Shown one piece after another: positions 36,302-45,591 of a stretch of DNA of 53,604 nt. Where the stretch lies: assembly GCA_030430715.1 (NCBI GenBank), contig JAUIJZ010000011.1, forward strand, positions 1-53,604, in the 5' to 3' direction. The translations under genes and the position numbers were made by a program. The notes beneath the pieces were generated by a model. That model saw nothing but the letters and a program-made list of their open reading frames with translations, did not search any database and had not been told where the DNA came from. Every line of letters starts with the position of its first letter. The stretch's first letter is position 1. This DNA comes from Alphaproteobacteria bacterium (GTDB taxonomy: Bacteria > Pseudomonadota > Alphaproteobacteria > Caulobacterales > Aquidulcibacteraceae).

Positions 36302-38344
36302 GTGAGCGAGCAACCCGGACTGCGCAAGCTGGCGGCGATCATGGCGATCGACATCGTCGGCTATTCCGCCTTGAGCGAGATCGACGAAGCTACGGCTGCG
36401 GCTGCTGTCGCGCGCATGCGTGCGTTGCTGGAGGGCGTGGCGGCTCAGCATGGCGGCCGCATCTTCAACACGGCTGGTGACGGCTTCATGCTGGAGTTTG
36501 CCTCCGTAGCGGGCGCACTGGCTTCAGCTGAAGCGTTGCGCGTTGCGGCGGAAGCGAAAAATGTGCGCGTGGGGCTGCATGTGGGCGACGTGCTGCAGAC
36601 GCCGAACGGCGATCTGCTCGGTCATGGCGTCAATGTCGCGGCGCGTCTGCAGCAATTGGCTCAGCCTGGCGCCATTGTCGCTTCGATAGATGTGCGGCGC
36701 GCTGTGCGTGGCGCGCTCGCCAAGCGTCTGCATCCGTGCGGCGCTGTCCAGCTCGATAAAATGAGCGAGACGATTGAGCTGTTTTCGCTCGAAGCAGTGG
36801 CCGCGCCAAGCCGCCGCGGCAGGCGCGCGGAACCTGTTTTGGCCGTGCTCCCATTTGACAATGAGAGCGACGATGCGGCGATGAATTATTTCTCCGACGG
36901 CGTGGCGGACGAAATCATCATGACGCTGCTGCGCCAATCTCCGCTCAAAGTGATTGGGCGCACCTCAGCGTTCCAATTTCGAGGCGAGCGTAAAAATACG
37001 GCGGCGGCGGCATTGAAAGCGAGCCATGTGCTCGATGGCGCTGTGCGCTGTAGCGGCCCGCGCCTGCGTGTCAGCGCCCAATTGATCGATGCTGGTAGCG
37101 GCATGGCGCTGTGGAGCGAACGCTATGAAGGCGAGCGCGCCGATGCCTTCACGCTGGAGGATGAAATCGCAGCGCATGTTGCAGGGGCGCTGAAATTCTC
37201 GTTGGCGCAAAGCGAACGCGCGGCGGCGCCGATCGATGCGGCGGCCTACGACCTCTATTTGCGTGCCCGCCAGACGTGGCTGATGCTGAGCGATGCCGAT
37301 GAAGAACAGGCGGAAACGCTGTTGCGGCGTTGCGTGGCGCGCGCGCCGGATTTTGCTCAGGGCTGGGCCACGCTTGCGAGCGTGCGTGCTTTCCTGTTGC
37401 CGCGTGATCGTGATCTGATGGGGGAGCCGGCTCATACCGCAGCGTTGGAATCGGCCGAGCGCGCGCTCGCGCTCTATCCCGATTGCGCGCAAGGCTATGC
37501 GGCGTTGTCATTGTTGCAGCCCGCCTTCGGCGCTTATGCGGAGAAGCTGCGCCTGGTGAATGAAGCGCTGAAGCGGACGCCGAACGATGCGTCGCTGCAT
37601 GTGGCGCGGGCCACGTGGCTTTATGGCGTTGGGCGTATCCGCGAAGCGGCGTCGGCGTTGGAGATCGCAAGCCGCCTGGACCCGCTCGGCCCTGCTGTCG
37701 AAGGCTTGCGCGCCAGTCTGCTTACGACGCGCGGCGAGATGGAGACGGCGCTTGATGTTATTGGCGCAGCGTGGACGCGTTGGCCGGATTCCGCTTTCAT
37801 TTGGTACATGATGTGGGTGACGCTGTGTGCGGCTGGAAAGCTCGACGAAGCCGAGGCGCTGGCTCAGCCGGGCGCGCCGCCAAGACGCGGCGTTGCCGAA
37901 CGGGACGTCGAAGTCCTGCGTAATTACGTGGCGTTGCTGCGCTTGCCGGAGAAGGTGCGGCGCGCGGCCTGCGAGCGCATGCTGGCGACCTTGGCGGCCT
38001 CGCAGCAACCCTTGCCGCTTTCAAGTTGCATCATCGCCGCCGGACTCGGCTGCGCGGATCGGGCATTCGATGTGATTGAGCAGGCGGTGGATGCGGGCAG
38101 GCCGCTTCGCGCCGACGCGCATGACGCCTTCGGCATGGCGCGGGCGCAATCCTCGCTGCAATTGTTTGTCGCAACGCCCGGTGGCGCGATCTGGCGCCAT
38201 GAGCGTTTCCCACGTCTTGCCGCCAAGCTTGGGCTTGCCCAATATTGGATCGAAACGCGAAAATGGCCCGATTGTGCGACGCAGACGGCTTATGATTTCA
38301 AAGCCGCCTGTGCCGATGCAGTGCGCTCACTCCAACCCAAGTAG
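36302..38344 (+). CDS. Class III nucleotidyl cyclase-TolB-like-TPR fusion
   Basis: The 680-residue soluble protein has three parts. Residues 10-165 are a class III cyclase with metal Asp17 and Asp60, plus Asn111 and Arg115 in VNVAARL. The adenine-selecting Lys position is Asn56 (FNTAGDG), which is seen in related alphaproteobacterial cyclases and leaves the substrate uncertain. Residues about 178-300 are a TolB/FlgO-like domain (VLAVLPFDNESDDAAMNYFSDGVADEI). The rest is TPR-like helical repeats for protein binding. The GTG at 36302 lies 31 bp after DUF3297. It overlaps the convergent phytase gene by 18 bp. Confidence 0.87.
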   Translation: MSEQPGLRKLAAIMAIDIVGYSALSEIDEATAAAAVARMRALLEGVAAQHGGRIFNTAGDGFMLEFASVAGALASAEALRVAAEAKNVRVGLHVGDVLQTPNGDLLGHGVNVAARLQQLAQPGAIVASIDVRRAVRGALAKRLHPCGAVQLDKMSETIELFSLEAVAAPSRRGRRAEPVLAVLPFDNESDDAAMNYFSDGVADEIIMTLLRQSPLKVIGRTSAFQFRGERKNTAAAALKASHVLDGAVRCSGPRLRVSAQLIDAGSGMALWSERYEGERADAFTLEDEIAAHVAGALKFSLAQSERAAAPIDAAAYDLYLRARQTWLMLSDADEEQAETLLRRCVARAPDFAQGWATLASVRAFLLPRDRDLMGEPAHTAALESAERALALYPDCAQGYAALSLLQPAFGAYAEKLRLVNEALKRTPNDASLHVARATWLYGVGRIREAASALEIASRLDPLGPAVEGLRASLLTTRGEMETALDVIGAAWTRWPDSAFIWYMMWVTLCAAGKLDEAEALAQPGAPPRRGVAERDVEVLRNYVALLRLPEKVRRAACERMLATLAASQQPLPLSSCIIAAGLGCADRAFDVIEQAVDAGRPLRADAHDAFGMARAQSSLQLFVATPGGAIWRHERFPRLAAKLGLAQYWIETRKWPDCATQTAYDFKAACADAVRSLQPK

Positions 38345-39385
38345 CGCGGCAATCTCAGCCCACGAGACGTATTTGAAGTTCTGCATTTGCGCGGGATCGG
38401 TGTTCTCATCATCCTGCGCGACGAACAGACCTTGCGGCAGATCCGGGCCGAGCGAAGCTGAGACGACATCGATGCCATCCGTGCCTTGCACGGCGTCGGC
38501 AGAGCCATCGGACGACGCGCTGATAGCGAACGAGCCGCGATAAGCATTGTCGCCGCGATTATAGACGGCAAAGCGCGATTCCCCTTGCACTGATGCGATC
38601 AGATAGCCGCCGCCATTGGCGTCGCGCCAGAGCGTGAGCCCCTCGACGTCGTCAACGAGATTGCCTTCGCCGCCGACCGTATCGATGAGTTGGCGCGAAG
38701 CGCCCGTCGCGTCATTCAGCGGCACACGCCAGATGCCCTCTAATTCTTGCGCGAGGTAATAAACGCCAGCCTCGTCATCGACGACGCAGCCTTCGGCGAT
38801 GCTGCCGACGCTGTAGGTAGCGATGCGTTCGCCAGCCAGGCCGCCTTCAGCATCAGTCGTGATGCGCCACACGCCGATATCCCCGCTATCGCGATCGGTG
38901 GCGATGGCGACATAATCCTCGTCCATGCGTCCAAGGCAGAAGCCGTAAACTTCAGCCATTCCGGTTTGGATGCGCGCACGCGGCGCATCTTCGATGCGGC
39001 GGTTTTCGGCATCGAGACGCCAAAGCACGATCGAATTGTCCGAGCGGTCGCTGGCGCCAAGAATGGGGCTGGCGCCTTCGGTCCAAGCGAAACCGTCGCG
39101 CAGATCGGCATTGTTCGGCCGTCCGCCGGGGACTTCCTGCACAATGGCGCCGGACAGATCGAATACGTAGAGGCCGCCTTGCTTTTGCGTGCCTATGATA
39201 AGGCTTTGCGCCGGATCGGCCGCGACCCAGATTGCCGGGTCATCCGCGGCATCGTCTTCGGCCATTACGGGGGCAGTTTCGCGTAGCGCGGGCACGCTTT
39301 GCGTTTCCGGCGCGGTCTGTGTTTGCGGTGCTGGTGAGCACGCGGCGAGGGCGAAACCAAGAGCGGCGGCGAGTCCAAGGCGCAT
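38327..39385 (-). CDS. Beta-propeller phytase lipoprotein
   Basis: The 352-residue product has a lipoprotein signal (AAALGFALAAC, Cys16) and a beta-propeller phytase fold: DDAADDPAIWV near residues 44-54, then TQKQGGLYVFDLSG, EVPGGRPNNADLRDGF and PYQGLFVAQDDEN-like closing segments. BPP enzymes use calcium to cut phosphate from phytate. The start is ATG 39385 after GGAGAA; the frame upstream to 39559 is not protein-like. It follows the TonB receptor by 79 bp. The exact substrate is inferred. Confidence 0.85.
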   Translation of the reverse strand: MRLGLAAALGFALAACSPAPQTQTAPETQSVPALRETAPVMAEDDAADDPAIWVAADPAQSLIIGTQKQGGLYVFDLSGAIVQEVPGGRPNNADLRDGFAWTEGASPILGASDRSDNSIVLWRLDAENRRIEDAPRARIQTGMAEVYGFCLGRMDEDYVAIATDRDSGDIGVWRITTDAEGGLAGERIATYSVGSIAEGCVVDDEAGVYYLAQELEGIWRVPLNDATGASRQLIDTVGGEGNLVDDVEGLTLWRDANGGGYLIASVQGESRFAVYNRGDNAYRGSFAISASSDGSADAVQGTDGIDVVSASLGPDLPQGLFVAQDDENTDPAQMQNFKYVSWAEIAALLGLE

Positions 39386-39423
39386 AATGTTCTCCGTTTT
39401 ATTTTGATGCGCGGCAACGCAAA

Positions 39424-39445
39424 CGGGGCGCGTCGCCGCGCCCCG
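39424..39445 (-). terminator. Hairpin between the TonB receptor and phytase genes
   Basis: CGGGGCGCG (39424-39432) and CGCGCCCCG (39437-39445) form a 9-bp GC-only stem with a 4-nt loop. The minus strand continues GTTTGCGTT, a weak U-tail. It could lower phytase expression relative to the receptor, or simply protect the upstream mRNA. Termination strength is doubtful. Confidence 0.45.
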
Positions 39446-39464
39446 CTGCTGCTTTGTCAGCTGC

Positions 39465-42290
39465 TTAGAAGCGGGCGCGGACGCCCACCTTGCCGGTCCA
39501 AGAATATTCCTCGTATTGGAGGAGGTTCTGTTGGCCGCCAACCGTGTTGTAGGCGACATACGGCTCGTCGCCGAGGTTCACGAACTCCGTGTAGATCTGA
39601 AAGCGTTCGTTCACATCGTAACGCGCCGTAACGTCGTATTGGATGTGATCCTCGACGTAGCGGTCTTGGTCTTCAGCGCCGCCCAATTCGTCCAGATAAC
39701 CGTCACGGTAGGATGCCGAGAAGCGGATATCGAACGGGCCGCGATCGTAACCGATCGTGACGTTGTAGGTATGTTCGGACGCTGCCGGAAGCTGGGTGCG
39801 GCGCGCCGCGCCCAGTGGGTCGGTCGGGAAATCGGCTTCGGTATCGGTATAAGTGTAATTCGCCGAAGCGATGAGGCCGCCGAGTATGCCCGGCAGGAAC
39901 GTAAATGCCTGCGCGTAGCCGAATTCGGCGCCTTGAACGCGCGCACTTTCGCCATTGATCGCGTATTCGGCCTCTTCAACGGCAAAGCCGATGGCGGGAA
40001 GCACGTTTTCGGTTTCATCGACGACCGTTGCGATAGGATTGTCGATCTCTTTGTAGAAAACGCCGAGGCTCAGCACTGCGTTGGAACCGAAATACCATTC
40101 GGCCGTCGCGTCGTAATTCCAAGCTTCGTAGGGTTCGAGGTTCGGGTTGCCGAGTTCGGCGGCTTCCGGAAGCGTGTCGCTGTCGGTGCCGTCGGCCTCG
40201 ATGATGAAGCGCGGCGCCAGCTGGCCCGGAGACGGGCGCATCAGGCTGCGGTAGGCGGCGAAACGGAAGACGAGATCGTCAACAGGCTCATAACGCAGGT
40301 TCACGCTGGGCAGCCAATGCGTGTAGTCGCGGTTGAAATTGACCGGCGTCGTCACGATGGTTTCAGCGTCTTCGTCGGCCTCGATGGACATCCCGCTCAT
40401 GGACTGGCGCGTTCTTTCCACGCGCACGCCTGCGATTGCGCGCAGCGGCCCGCGATCGTAGTGGCCCATGAAGTAGGCGGCGTCGATGTTCTCTTCGAAC
40501 TGATAGTCGCCAGCGAGCGACTCCAGATCTGAATCGAAGTCAGCGCGCTCGAAGAAGGACGGGTTTTCACCGAAGAAGCCGCGGAACGCGGTTTGAGAAG
40601 GCAACGGTGCGACATCCGCGAGCCCGTAAGAGGGCGTGCCGAGGAAGTCATTGAGCGTGATCGAACCCGGGCCATTGTATTCGAGCACGTCGATATTGAG
40701 GTCGTAGGTCTTCTCGCGGCCGCGGTGGCGGATGCCGAAGCTGAGGTCGAGATCGCCGCGGTCGAGCGCGAACTCACGCGTGACATCGAAACGGAACGCG
40801 GTTTCTTCGTCCTGCGCGTCGCTGAGCGCGGTGCGCTCTAATTCATTGAACTCGAACTCGGTCGGATCGAACACAGCGCCGGCATCGGCGCCGGACACAG
40901 CATACATCGGCATTTGCCAATCGCTCAGGTCGAGGTCGACCATAACGTCTTCGCTGCCGTCAAATTCGCGTTCAAATTTGATAGGATCGAGCGAGCCGCG
41001 CTCTTCTTCCGAAGCCTGCGCCCATGAGGCCGAATAGCTCAGCGTCCATTCGTTGAGGTGCGTTTCGCCCCCGGCGACGAGCGAGGAAATGATCTGCTCT
41101 TCGTAGCGGTCCTTCATGTCACGCACGAAATTGATGTCTTCGTCGGCGCTGTTGTAGGAGGCGGAGGTCGCGGTGCCGACGCCAGGCGCGCCGTCGTCGA
41201 ACTCAAGACCGAAGCGGCCGCGATATTCCTGATCCTCGAAAATCGAGTGAAGGCCGCGAACGTAGAGCTGCGTGTTTTCGTCGAGATCGAAATCGAAGGA
41301 GAGCGAGCCGCCGATGCGAGTGCGTTCGACGTCGTAATCGCGATATTCCAGATCTTCAGGGCGGATCACGCCGCCTTCTTCGTGCCAGCCGTCGGCTTCG
41401 ATATTGTCGGTCGAGAAGCTGCGTTCATTGTAGGAGAGGCCGCCGGCGACGCCGAGGCGGCCGAAGCGGCGGGAATAATCCACGCTATAACGTGGCGACC
41501 ATTCCTCGTTGAGATCGTTGTAGCTGCCCTCGGCGCGCAGCACGAGAAGCGGTTCGCGGCGATCATTTGCGCTGGTGGTGTTGATCTCGATGGAACCGCC
41601 AATGGTGTCGGCGTCCATGTCTGGCGTCAGCGAACGCTGAATCTCGATAGATTCGACGAGATCGGAGGGGATCACATCAAGCGCTACGGCGCGAATGTCG
41701 GATTCCGGCGCAGGCAGACGCACGCCATTCACCGAAGCCGAGTTGAGGTTCGGGTCGAGGCCGCGCACCGAAACGAAGCGGCCTTCGCCCTGATCGTTCA
41801 AAACATTGACGCCAGGGGCGCGACGCACGGATTCGGCCACGTTCTGGTCTGGGAATTGACCGATGCTGTCGCGCGTAAGTACGGAGACAACAGTGTCAGA
41901 GGCGCGCTGGCGCGAGATCGAACTGGCGAGAGACGCGCGTTGGCCGATGACAAGGATTTGCTCATCGTCGCCGCCTTGACCGGCGAAGGCGATGTCGACT
42001 TCGATCGCTCCGGTTTGCGGCACGCTGACGGATTGCTCGAAGATTTGCGCCGCGGCATAGCGCGCGCGCAGCGTGTAGGTTCCGGCAGGCACGCCTGTGA
42101 AGCGATAGGCCCCGTCAGGGCCGCTTTGTGTTGTACGTTCGAGTTCAACGATCTCGATTTCAGCGCCAGGCAGCGTACGCACTTGCGCGCTGTCCGTTAC
42201 GTCACCGTTGATGTCGCCGGCCCACGCGGCCCCCGTTGCTCCGATCGCCGAAAGAGCGACCGAAAGCAGAAATTTCCCCTGACGCTTCAT
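39465..42290 (-). CDS. TonB-dependent receptor, Caulobacter/Xanthomonas type
   Basis: The 941-residue outer-membrane receptor has a signal peptide ending AWA24 and a carboxypeptidase-regulatory-like domain (26-105). A TonB box-like ILVIGQR and a plug domain follow (QRASDTVVSVLTRDSIGQF, AESVRRAPGVNV, RFVSVRGLDPNLNS). The large beta-barrel ends in the aromatic C-terminus VGVRARF. It belongs to the subtype common in Caulobacter and Xanthomonas. The phytase gene directly downstream suggests it imports phytate or its breakdown products; this is inference. A candidate operator lies upstream. Confidence 0.93.
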   Translation of the reverse strand: MKRQGKFLLSVALSAIGATGAAWAGDINGDVTDSAQVRTLPGAEIEIVELERTTQSGPDGAYRFTGVPAGTYTLRARYAAAQIFEQSVSVPQTGAIEVDIAFAGQGGDDEQILVIGQRASLASSISRQRASDTVVSVLTRDSIGQFPDQNVAESVRRAPGVNVLNDQGEGRFVSVRGLDPNLNSASVNGVRLPAPESDIRAVALDVIPSDLVESIEIQRSLTPDMDADTIGGSIEINTTSANDRREPLLVLRAEGSYNDLNEEWSPRYSVDYSRRFGRLGVAGGLSYNERSFSTDNIEADGWHEEGGVIRPEDLEYRDYDVERTRIGGSLSFDFDLDENTQLYVRGLHSIFEDQEYRGRFGLEFDDGAPGVGTATSASYNSADEDINFVRDMKDRYEEQIISSLVAGGETHLNEWTLSYSASWAQASEEERGSLDPIKFEREFDGSEDVMVDLDLSDWQMPMYAVSGADAGAVFDPTEFEFNELERTALSDAQDEETAFRFDVTREFALDRGDLDLSFGIRHRGREKTYDLNIDVLEYNGPGSITLNDFLGTPSYGLADVAPLPSQTAFRGFFGENPSFFERADFDSDLESLAGDYQFEENIDAAYFMGHYDRGPLRAIAGVRVERTRQSMSGMSIEADEDAETIVTTPVNFNRDYTHWLPSVNLRYEPVDDLVFRFAAYRSLMRPSPGQLAPRFIIEADGTDSDTLPEAAELGNPNLEPYEAWNYDATAEWYFGSNAVLSLGVFYKEIDNPIATVVDETENVLPAIGFAVEEAEYAINGESARVQGAEFGYAQAFTFLPGILGGLIASANYTYTDTEADFPTDPLGAARRTQLPAASEHTYNVTIGYDRGPFDIRFSASYRDGYLDELGGAEDQDRYVEDHIQYDVTARYDVNERFQIYTEFVNLGDEPYVAYNTVGGQQNLLQYEEYSWTGKVGVRARF

Positions 42291-42330
42291 GGATGAGTCC
42301 CCAAATTCAATGGGGCGCGGGTTAGGGGGC

Positions 42331-42360
42331 GCTTACGACAGGTTTGATAAGCTTACATGA
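42331..42360 (-). promoter_or_regulatory. Direct-repeat candidate operator upstream of the TonB receptor
   Basis: GCTTACGACA (42331-42340) and GCTTACATGA (42351-42360) are direct repeats exactly 20 bp apart, about two helical turns. They lie 40-70 bp before the receptor start. On the coding strand they read TGTCGTAAGC and TCATGTAAGC. The arrangement resembles paired sites for a response regulator such as PhoB, but the match to the Pho box is poor. Treat as a candidate only. Confidence 0.3.
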
Positions 42361-42404
42361 CGAGGATGTGAAAACGCCGATTGCTGACGCGCGCGTTGTC
42401 GCAC

Positions 42405-43553
42405 TTAAGAGGCTTCGACGATCACTTTTCCGTCACGAAGCTTGAGCGCGAGTTGGCCGTGCTTCAATGCGAGTGCGCGTTCGCCAAACACTTCCCGCCG
42501 CCAGCCGCATAGCGCGGCTACATCCGCATCGTCGCGCGCGGCGATGGCTTCCACATCGGCAGCCGATGCGATCAGCCGCGGCGCCACGCCGTGCGTCTCC
42601 GCCTCATAGCGCAGCAGGACTTTGAGTAATTCGATGGTTGGACCGATGCCCGCTGGCGTCGGCGGCGGGCGCTCGTGCTTATAATGTACACGATTGGGAT
42701 CGGAGAACGCGCGGTCGAGTGCGGCGATCAGATCCTGGGCGGCGCGTGAGTTGCCGAAGCCACGCGGTACCGCGCGCATGCGGTCGAAATCACCCGAAGC
42801 CTTTGGCCGGTGTTCGGCGATCTCATAGAGCGCTTCGTCCTTGACGATGCGTCCGCGCGGCACGTCGCGCTGTTGCGCCTGGCGTTCGCGCCAAGCCGCG
42901 GCCACTTGCAGCCCGAGCACGTAATCGGCGGTCGTCTTTCGCAGCTTGAGGCGCTTCCACGCTTTCTCGGGGGTGGTGTCGTAGATTTCCGGATCGGTGA
43001 GATTGGCGAGCTCTTCGTCAAGCCAATGCGCGCGGCCTTCGGACTCAAGCTTATGCTTTATCTTGGGATAGAGGTCGCGAAGATGCGTGACGTCTGCGAG
43101 CGCATAGGAAAGCTGCGCATCCGAAAGCGGGCGCCGGCTCCAATCGGTGAAACGTGATGACTTGTCGATCCGGCGCTTCAACACCTGCTGCACCAGCGCG
43201 TCATAGGCGATAGAATCGCCGTAACCGCAGGCCATCGCGGCGATCTGCGTGTCGAACACGGGATTAGGCAGGGCGCCGCCAAGCTTGAGGAAGATTTCGA
43301 GATCCTGGCGCGCTGCGTGAAAGACCTTCAGCACAGCCGGGTTGCTCAACAATTCCAGGAATGGCGTGAGATCGAGCCCTTGGGCCAGCGGATCGATTAC
43401 AGCCTCCACCCCTGGCGCGGCGGCCTGGATCAGGCACAGCTTTGGCCAATAGGTGGTTTCGCGCATGAATTCCGTATCCACGGCCGCGAAAGGCTGGGCC
43501 GCCATGTCGCGGCACAGGTCGCGCAGCTCTTCGGTGCTGGTGATCAAGCGCAT
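42405..43553 (-). CDS. rnd: Ribonuclease D
   Basis: This RNase D of about 382 residues is a 3'-5' exonuclease acting on tRNA precursors. The DEDD residues are in VDTEFMRE, HAARQDLEIF and YALADVTHLRDLY. An HRDC domain follows (about 210-290). The start is ATG 43553, where the family N-terminus (MRLITSTEELRDL) begins. The frame stays open to 43724 and would add a 57-residue Pro-rich tail, which I do not trust. No clear ribosome site precedes either start. Divergent from aspS. Confidence 0.93.
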   Translation of the reverse strand: MRLITSTEELRDLCRDMAAQPFAAVDTEFMRETTYWPKLCLIQAAAPGVEAVIDPLAQGLDLTPFLELLSNPAVLKVFHAARQDLEIFLKLGGALPNPVFDTQIAAMACGYGDSIAYDALVQQVLKRRIDKSSRFTDWSRRPLSDAQLSYALADVTHLRDLYPKIKHKLESEGRAHWLDEELANLTDPEIYDTTPEKAWKRLKLRKTTADYVLGLQVAAAWRERQAQQRDVPRGRIVKDEALYEIAEHRPKASGDFDRMRAVPRGFGNSRAAQDLIAALDRAFSDPNRVHYKHERPPPTPAGIGPTIELLKVLLRYEAETHGVAPRLIASAADVEAIAARDDADVAALCGWRREVFGERALALKHGQLALKLRDGKVIVEAS

Positions 43554-43756
43554 GGGGCGTGGTTGGGGTGCGCCGGGGCCGGGGTCAAGGGGCCGGGCTG
43601 ATTGCGGCAGCGCATTGCTGGGCTGCGCCGGTTTGACGGGGTCTGGTTGTTCCTCGAAGGGGCGTAATCGATCAAATGGCCGCGCCTTGACAAGGGGGGC
43701 TGCCCCTGCGCCTCTCCGCTCCAAAATCGGCGAAATTGCCGAGTCCGGAGTTCTTT

Positions 43757-45559
43757 ATGCACGCCTACCGTTCCCATACCTGCGGCGAACTGCGCCCCTC
43801 CGATGCGGGCAAGACGGTGCGCCTCTCCGGCTGGGTGCACCGGAAGCGGGACCATGGCGGGCTGCTCTTTGTAGACCTGCGCGACAATTACGGGCTGACG
43901 CAGGTGGTGGTCGCGCCGTCCAGCGCGGCGTTTGCGGCGGCCGAGCGGGTGCGTGCTGAAAGCGTGATCCAGATTGACGGCAAGGTGGTCGAGCGCACTG
44001 CCGAGACCATCAACCCGAACCTGCCCACGGGCGGCATCGAAGTGCAGTCGAGCGCGTTGGAAGTTCTTGGCGCGGCCGAGGAATTGCCGCTGCCGGTGTT
44101 CGGCGAGCCTGACTATCCGGAGGATATCCGCCTCAAGTATCGCTTCCTCGATCTGCGCCGCGAGAAGCTGCACAAATCGATCCTGCTGCGCAGCCAGGTC
44201 ATTGCCTCCTTGCGCCGGCGCATGATCGATCAAGACTTCGTTGAGTTTCAAACGCCGATCCTGACGGCGTCTTCGCCGGAAGGTGCGCGCGACTTTCTGG
44301 TGCCGTCGCGACTGCATCCCGGCAAATTCTACGCACTTCCGCAAGCGCCGCAGCAATTCAAGCAGCTGCTCATGGTTGCTGGCTTCGACAAGTATTTTCA
44401 AATCGCGCCGTGCTTCCGCGATGAGGATGCGCGCGCCGACCGTTCGCCGGGCGAGTTTTACCAACTCGATTTCGAGATGAGCTTCGTCACGCAGGAAGAC
44501 GTGTTCAACGCGATAGAACCTGTGCTTGCCGGCGTGTTCGAGGAATTCGGCGAAGGCAAGAAGGTGACGAAGGCGGGTGAATTCCCGCGCATTCCTTACG
44601 CTGAAGCGATCTCGAAATATGGTTCGGACAAGCCGGACCTGCGCAACCCGCTCATTCTGCAGGATGTGAGCGAGCATTTCCGCGGCGGTGGTTTTGGCCT
44701 TTTCGCTAAAATCCTCGACAAGGCGGGCAACGCCGTATGGGCTGTGCCGGCGCCAGCGGGCGGCAGCCGCGCCTTCTGCGATAAGATGAATTCGTGGGCG
44801 CAGAGCGAAGGCCAGCCCGGGCTTGGCTACATCTTTTGGCGTGATGGCGAGGAAGGCGGCGCAGGTCCGATCGCGAAAAACATCGGTCCGGAAAAAGTTG
44901 AAGCGATCCGCACGCAGCTAGGCTTGAAGGCCGGCGATGCGGCGTTCTTCGTCGCGGGCGATCCCAAGGTATTTTACAAGTTTGCAGGACTCGCGCGCAC
45001 CAAGGTGGCGGGAGAGTTGAACTTGATCGCGCAAGACGAGTTCAAATTCTGCTGGATCGTAGACTTCCCAATGTACGAGTGGAATGAGGACGAAAAGCGC
45101 ATCGATTTTTCGCACAATCCGTTCTCAATGCCGAAATACGATCACGCCGCCTTCCTGAAGCTCGATGCGAGCGATGCGGATGAGATTCTCGGTATTACCG
45201 CGTTCCAGTACGACATCGTCTGCAACGGCGTTGAGTTGAGTTCCGGCGCCATCCGGAACCACAAGCCGGAGATCATGATTAAGGCGTTCGGCATAGCCGG
45301 GCACGCGCCGGAATTCGTGGAAGAGAAGTTCGGCGGCATGCTCAACGCCTTCCGCTATGGCGCGCCGCCTCACGGTGGATCAGCGCCCGGCGTCGATCGT
45401 ATCGTCATGCTGCTCGCTGGCGTCGACAACATCCGCGAAGTGATCGTCTTCCCGTTCAATCAGCAGGCGCAGGATCTGATGATGAATGCGCCGGGCGAAG
45501 TGATGCCCAAGCAGCTCAAGGAGTTGCACCTGCGGGTCGTCGAGCCGGCGAAGACCTAA
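43757..45559 (+). CDS. aspS: Aspartyl-tRNA synthetase, probably non-discriminating
   Basis: This class II synthetase has an N-terminal OB domain ([15 protein letters not shown]), motif 2 [19 protein letters not shown], a GAD insertion and motif 3 [12 protein letters not shown]. The 600-residue length is the bacterial type. His33 in RDHGG is at the position where enzymes specific for tRNA-Asp, such as the E. coli one, have Leu. A His there is linked with charging both tRNA-Asp and tRNA-Asn, which would need GatCAB. The ATG at 43757 follows CGGAG; the ORF upstream is not homologous. Confidence 0.95.
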   Translation: MHAYRSHTCGELRPSDAGKTVRLSGWVHRKRDHGGLLFVDLRDNYGLTQVVVAPSSAAFAAAERVRAESVIQIDGKVVERTAETINPNLPTGGIEVQSSALEVLGAAEELPLPVFGEPDYPEDIRLKYRFLDLRREKLHKSILLRSQVIASLRRRMIDQDFVEFQTPILTASSPEGARDFLVPSRLHPGKFYALPQAPQQFKQLLMVAGFDKYFQIAPCFRDEDARADRSPGEFYQLDFEMSFVTQEDVFNAIEPVLAGVFEEFGEGKKVTKAGEFPRIPYAEAISKYGSDKPDLRNPLILQDVSEHFRGGGFGLFAKILDKAGNAVWAVPAPAGGSRAFCDKMNSWAQSEGQPGLGYIFWRDGEEGGAGPIAKNIGPEKVEAIRTQLGLKAGDAAFFVAGDPKVFYKFAGLARTKVAGELNLIAQDEFKFCWIVDFPMYEWNEDEKRIDFSHNPFSMPKYDHAAFLKLDASDADEILGITAFQYDIVCNGVELSSGAIRNHKPEIMIKAFGIAGHAPEFVEEKFGGMLNAFRYGAPPHGGSAPGVDRIVMLLAGVDNIREVIVFPFNQQAQDLMMNAPGEVMPKQLKELHLRVVEPAKT

Positions 45560-45566
45560 AGCGTTA

Positions 45567-45591
45567 GCGGCTGTTGCTTAATCGCAGCCGC
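45567..45591. terminator. Weak hairpin between aspS and a convergent gene
   Basis: GCGGCTG (45567-45573) and CAGCCGC (45585-45591) make a 7-bp stem with an 11-nt AT-rich loop, 7 bp past the aspS stop and overlapping the end of the convergent pentapeptide gene. There is no T-run, so efficiency is doubtful. Confidence 0.3.

Noticed and set aside
36302-36800. Loss of the conserved Lys as proof that the cyclase is inactive
   Set aside because: Related alphaproteobacterial cyclases also carry Asn here and the metal and transition-state residues remain.
41058-42296. 412-codon plus-strand frame over the TonB receptor
   Set aside because: Shadow of a GC-rich gene; no domain motifs, while the minus frame has signal peptide, plug and barrel.
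43554-43724. 57-residue Pro-rich N-terminal extension of RNase D
   Set aside because: Not in the family, no ribosome site, and it lies in the aspS-rnd promoter region.
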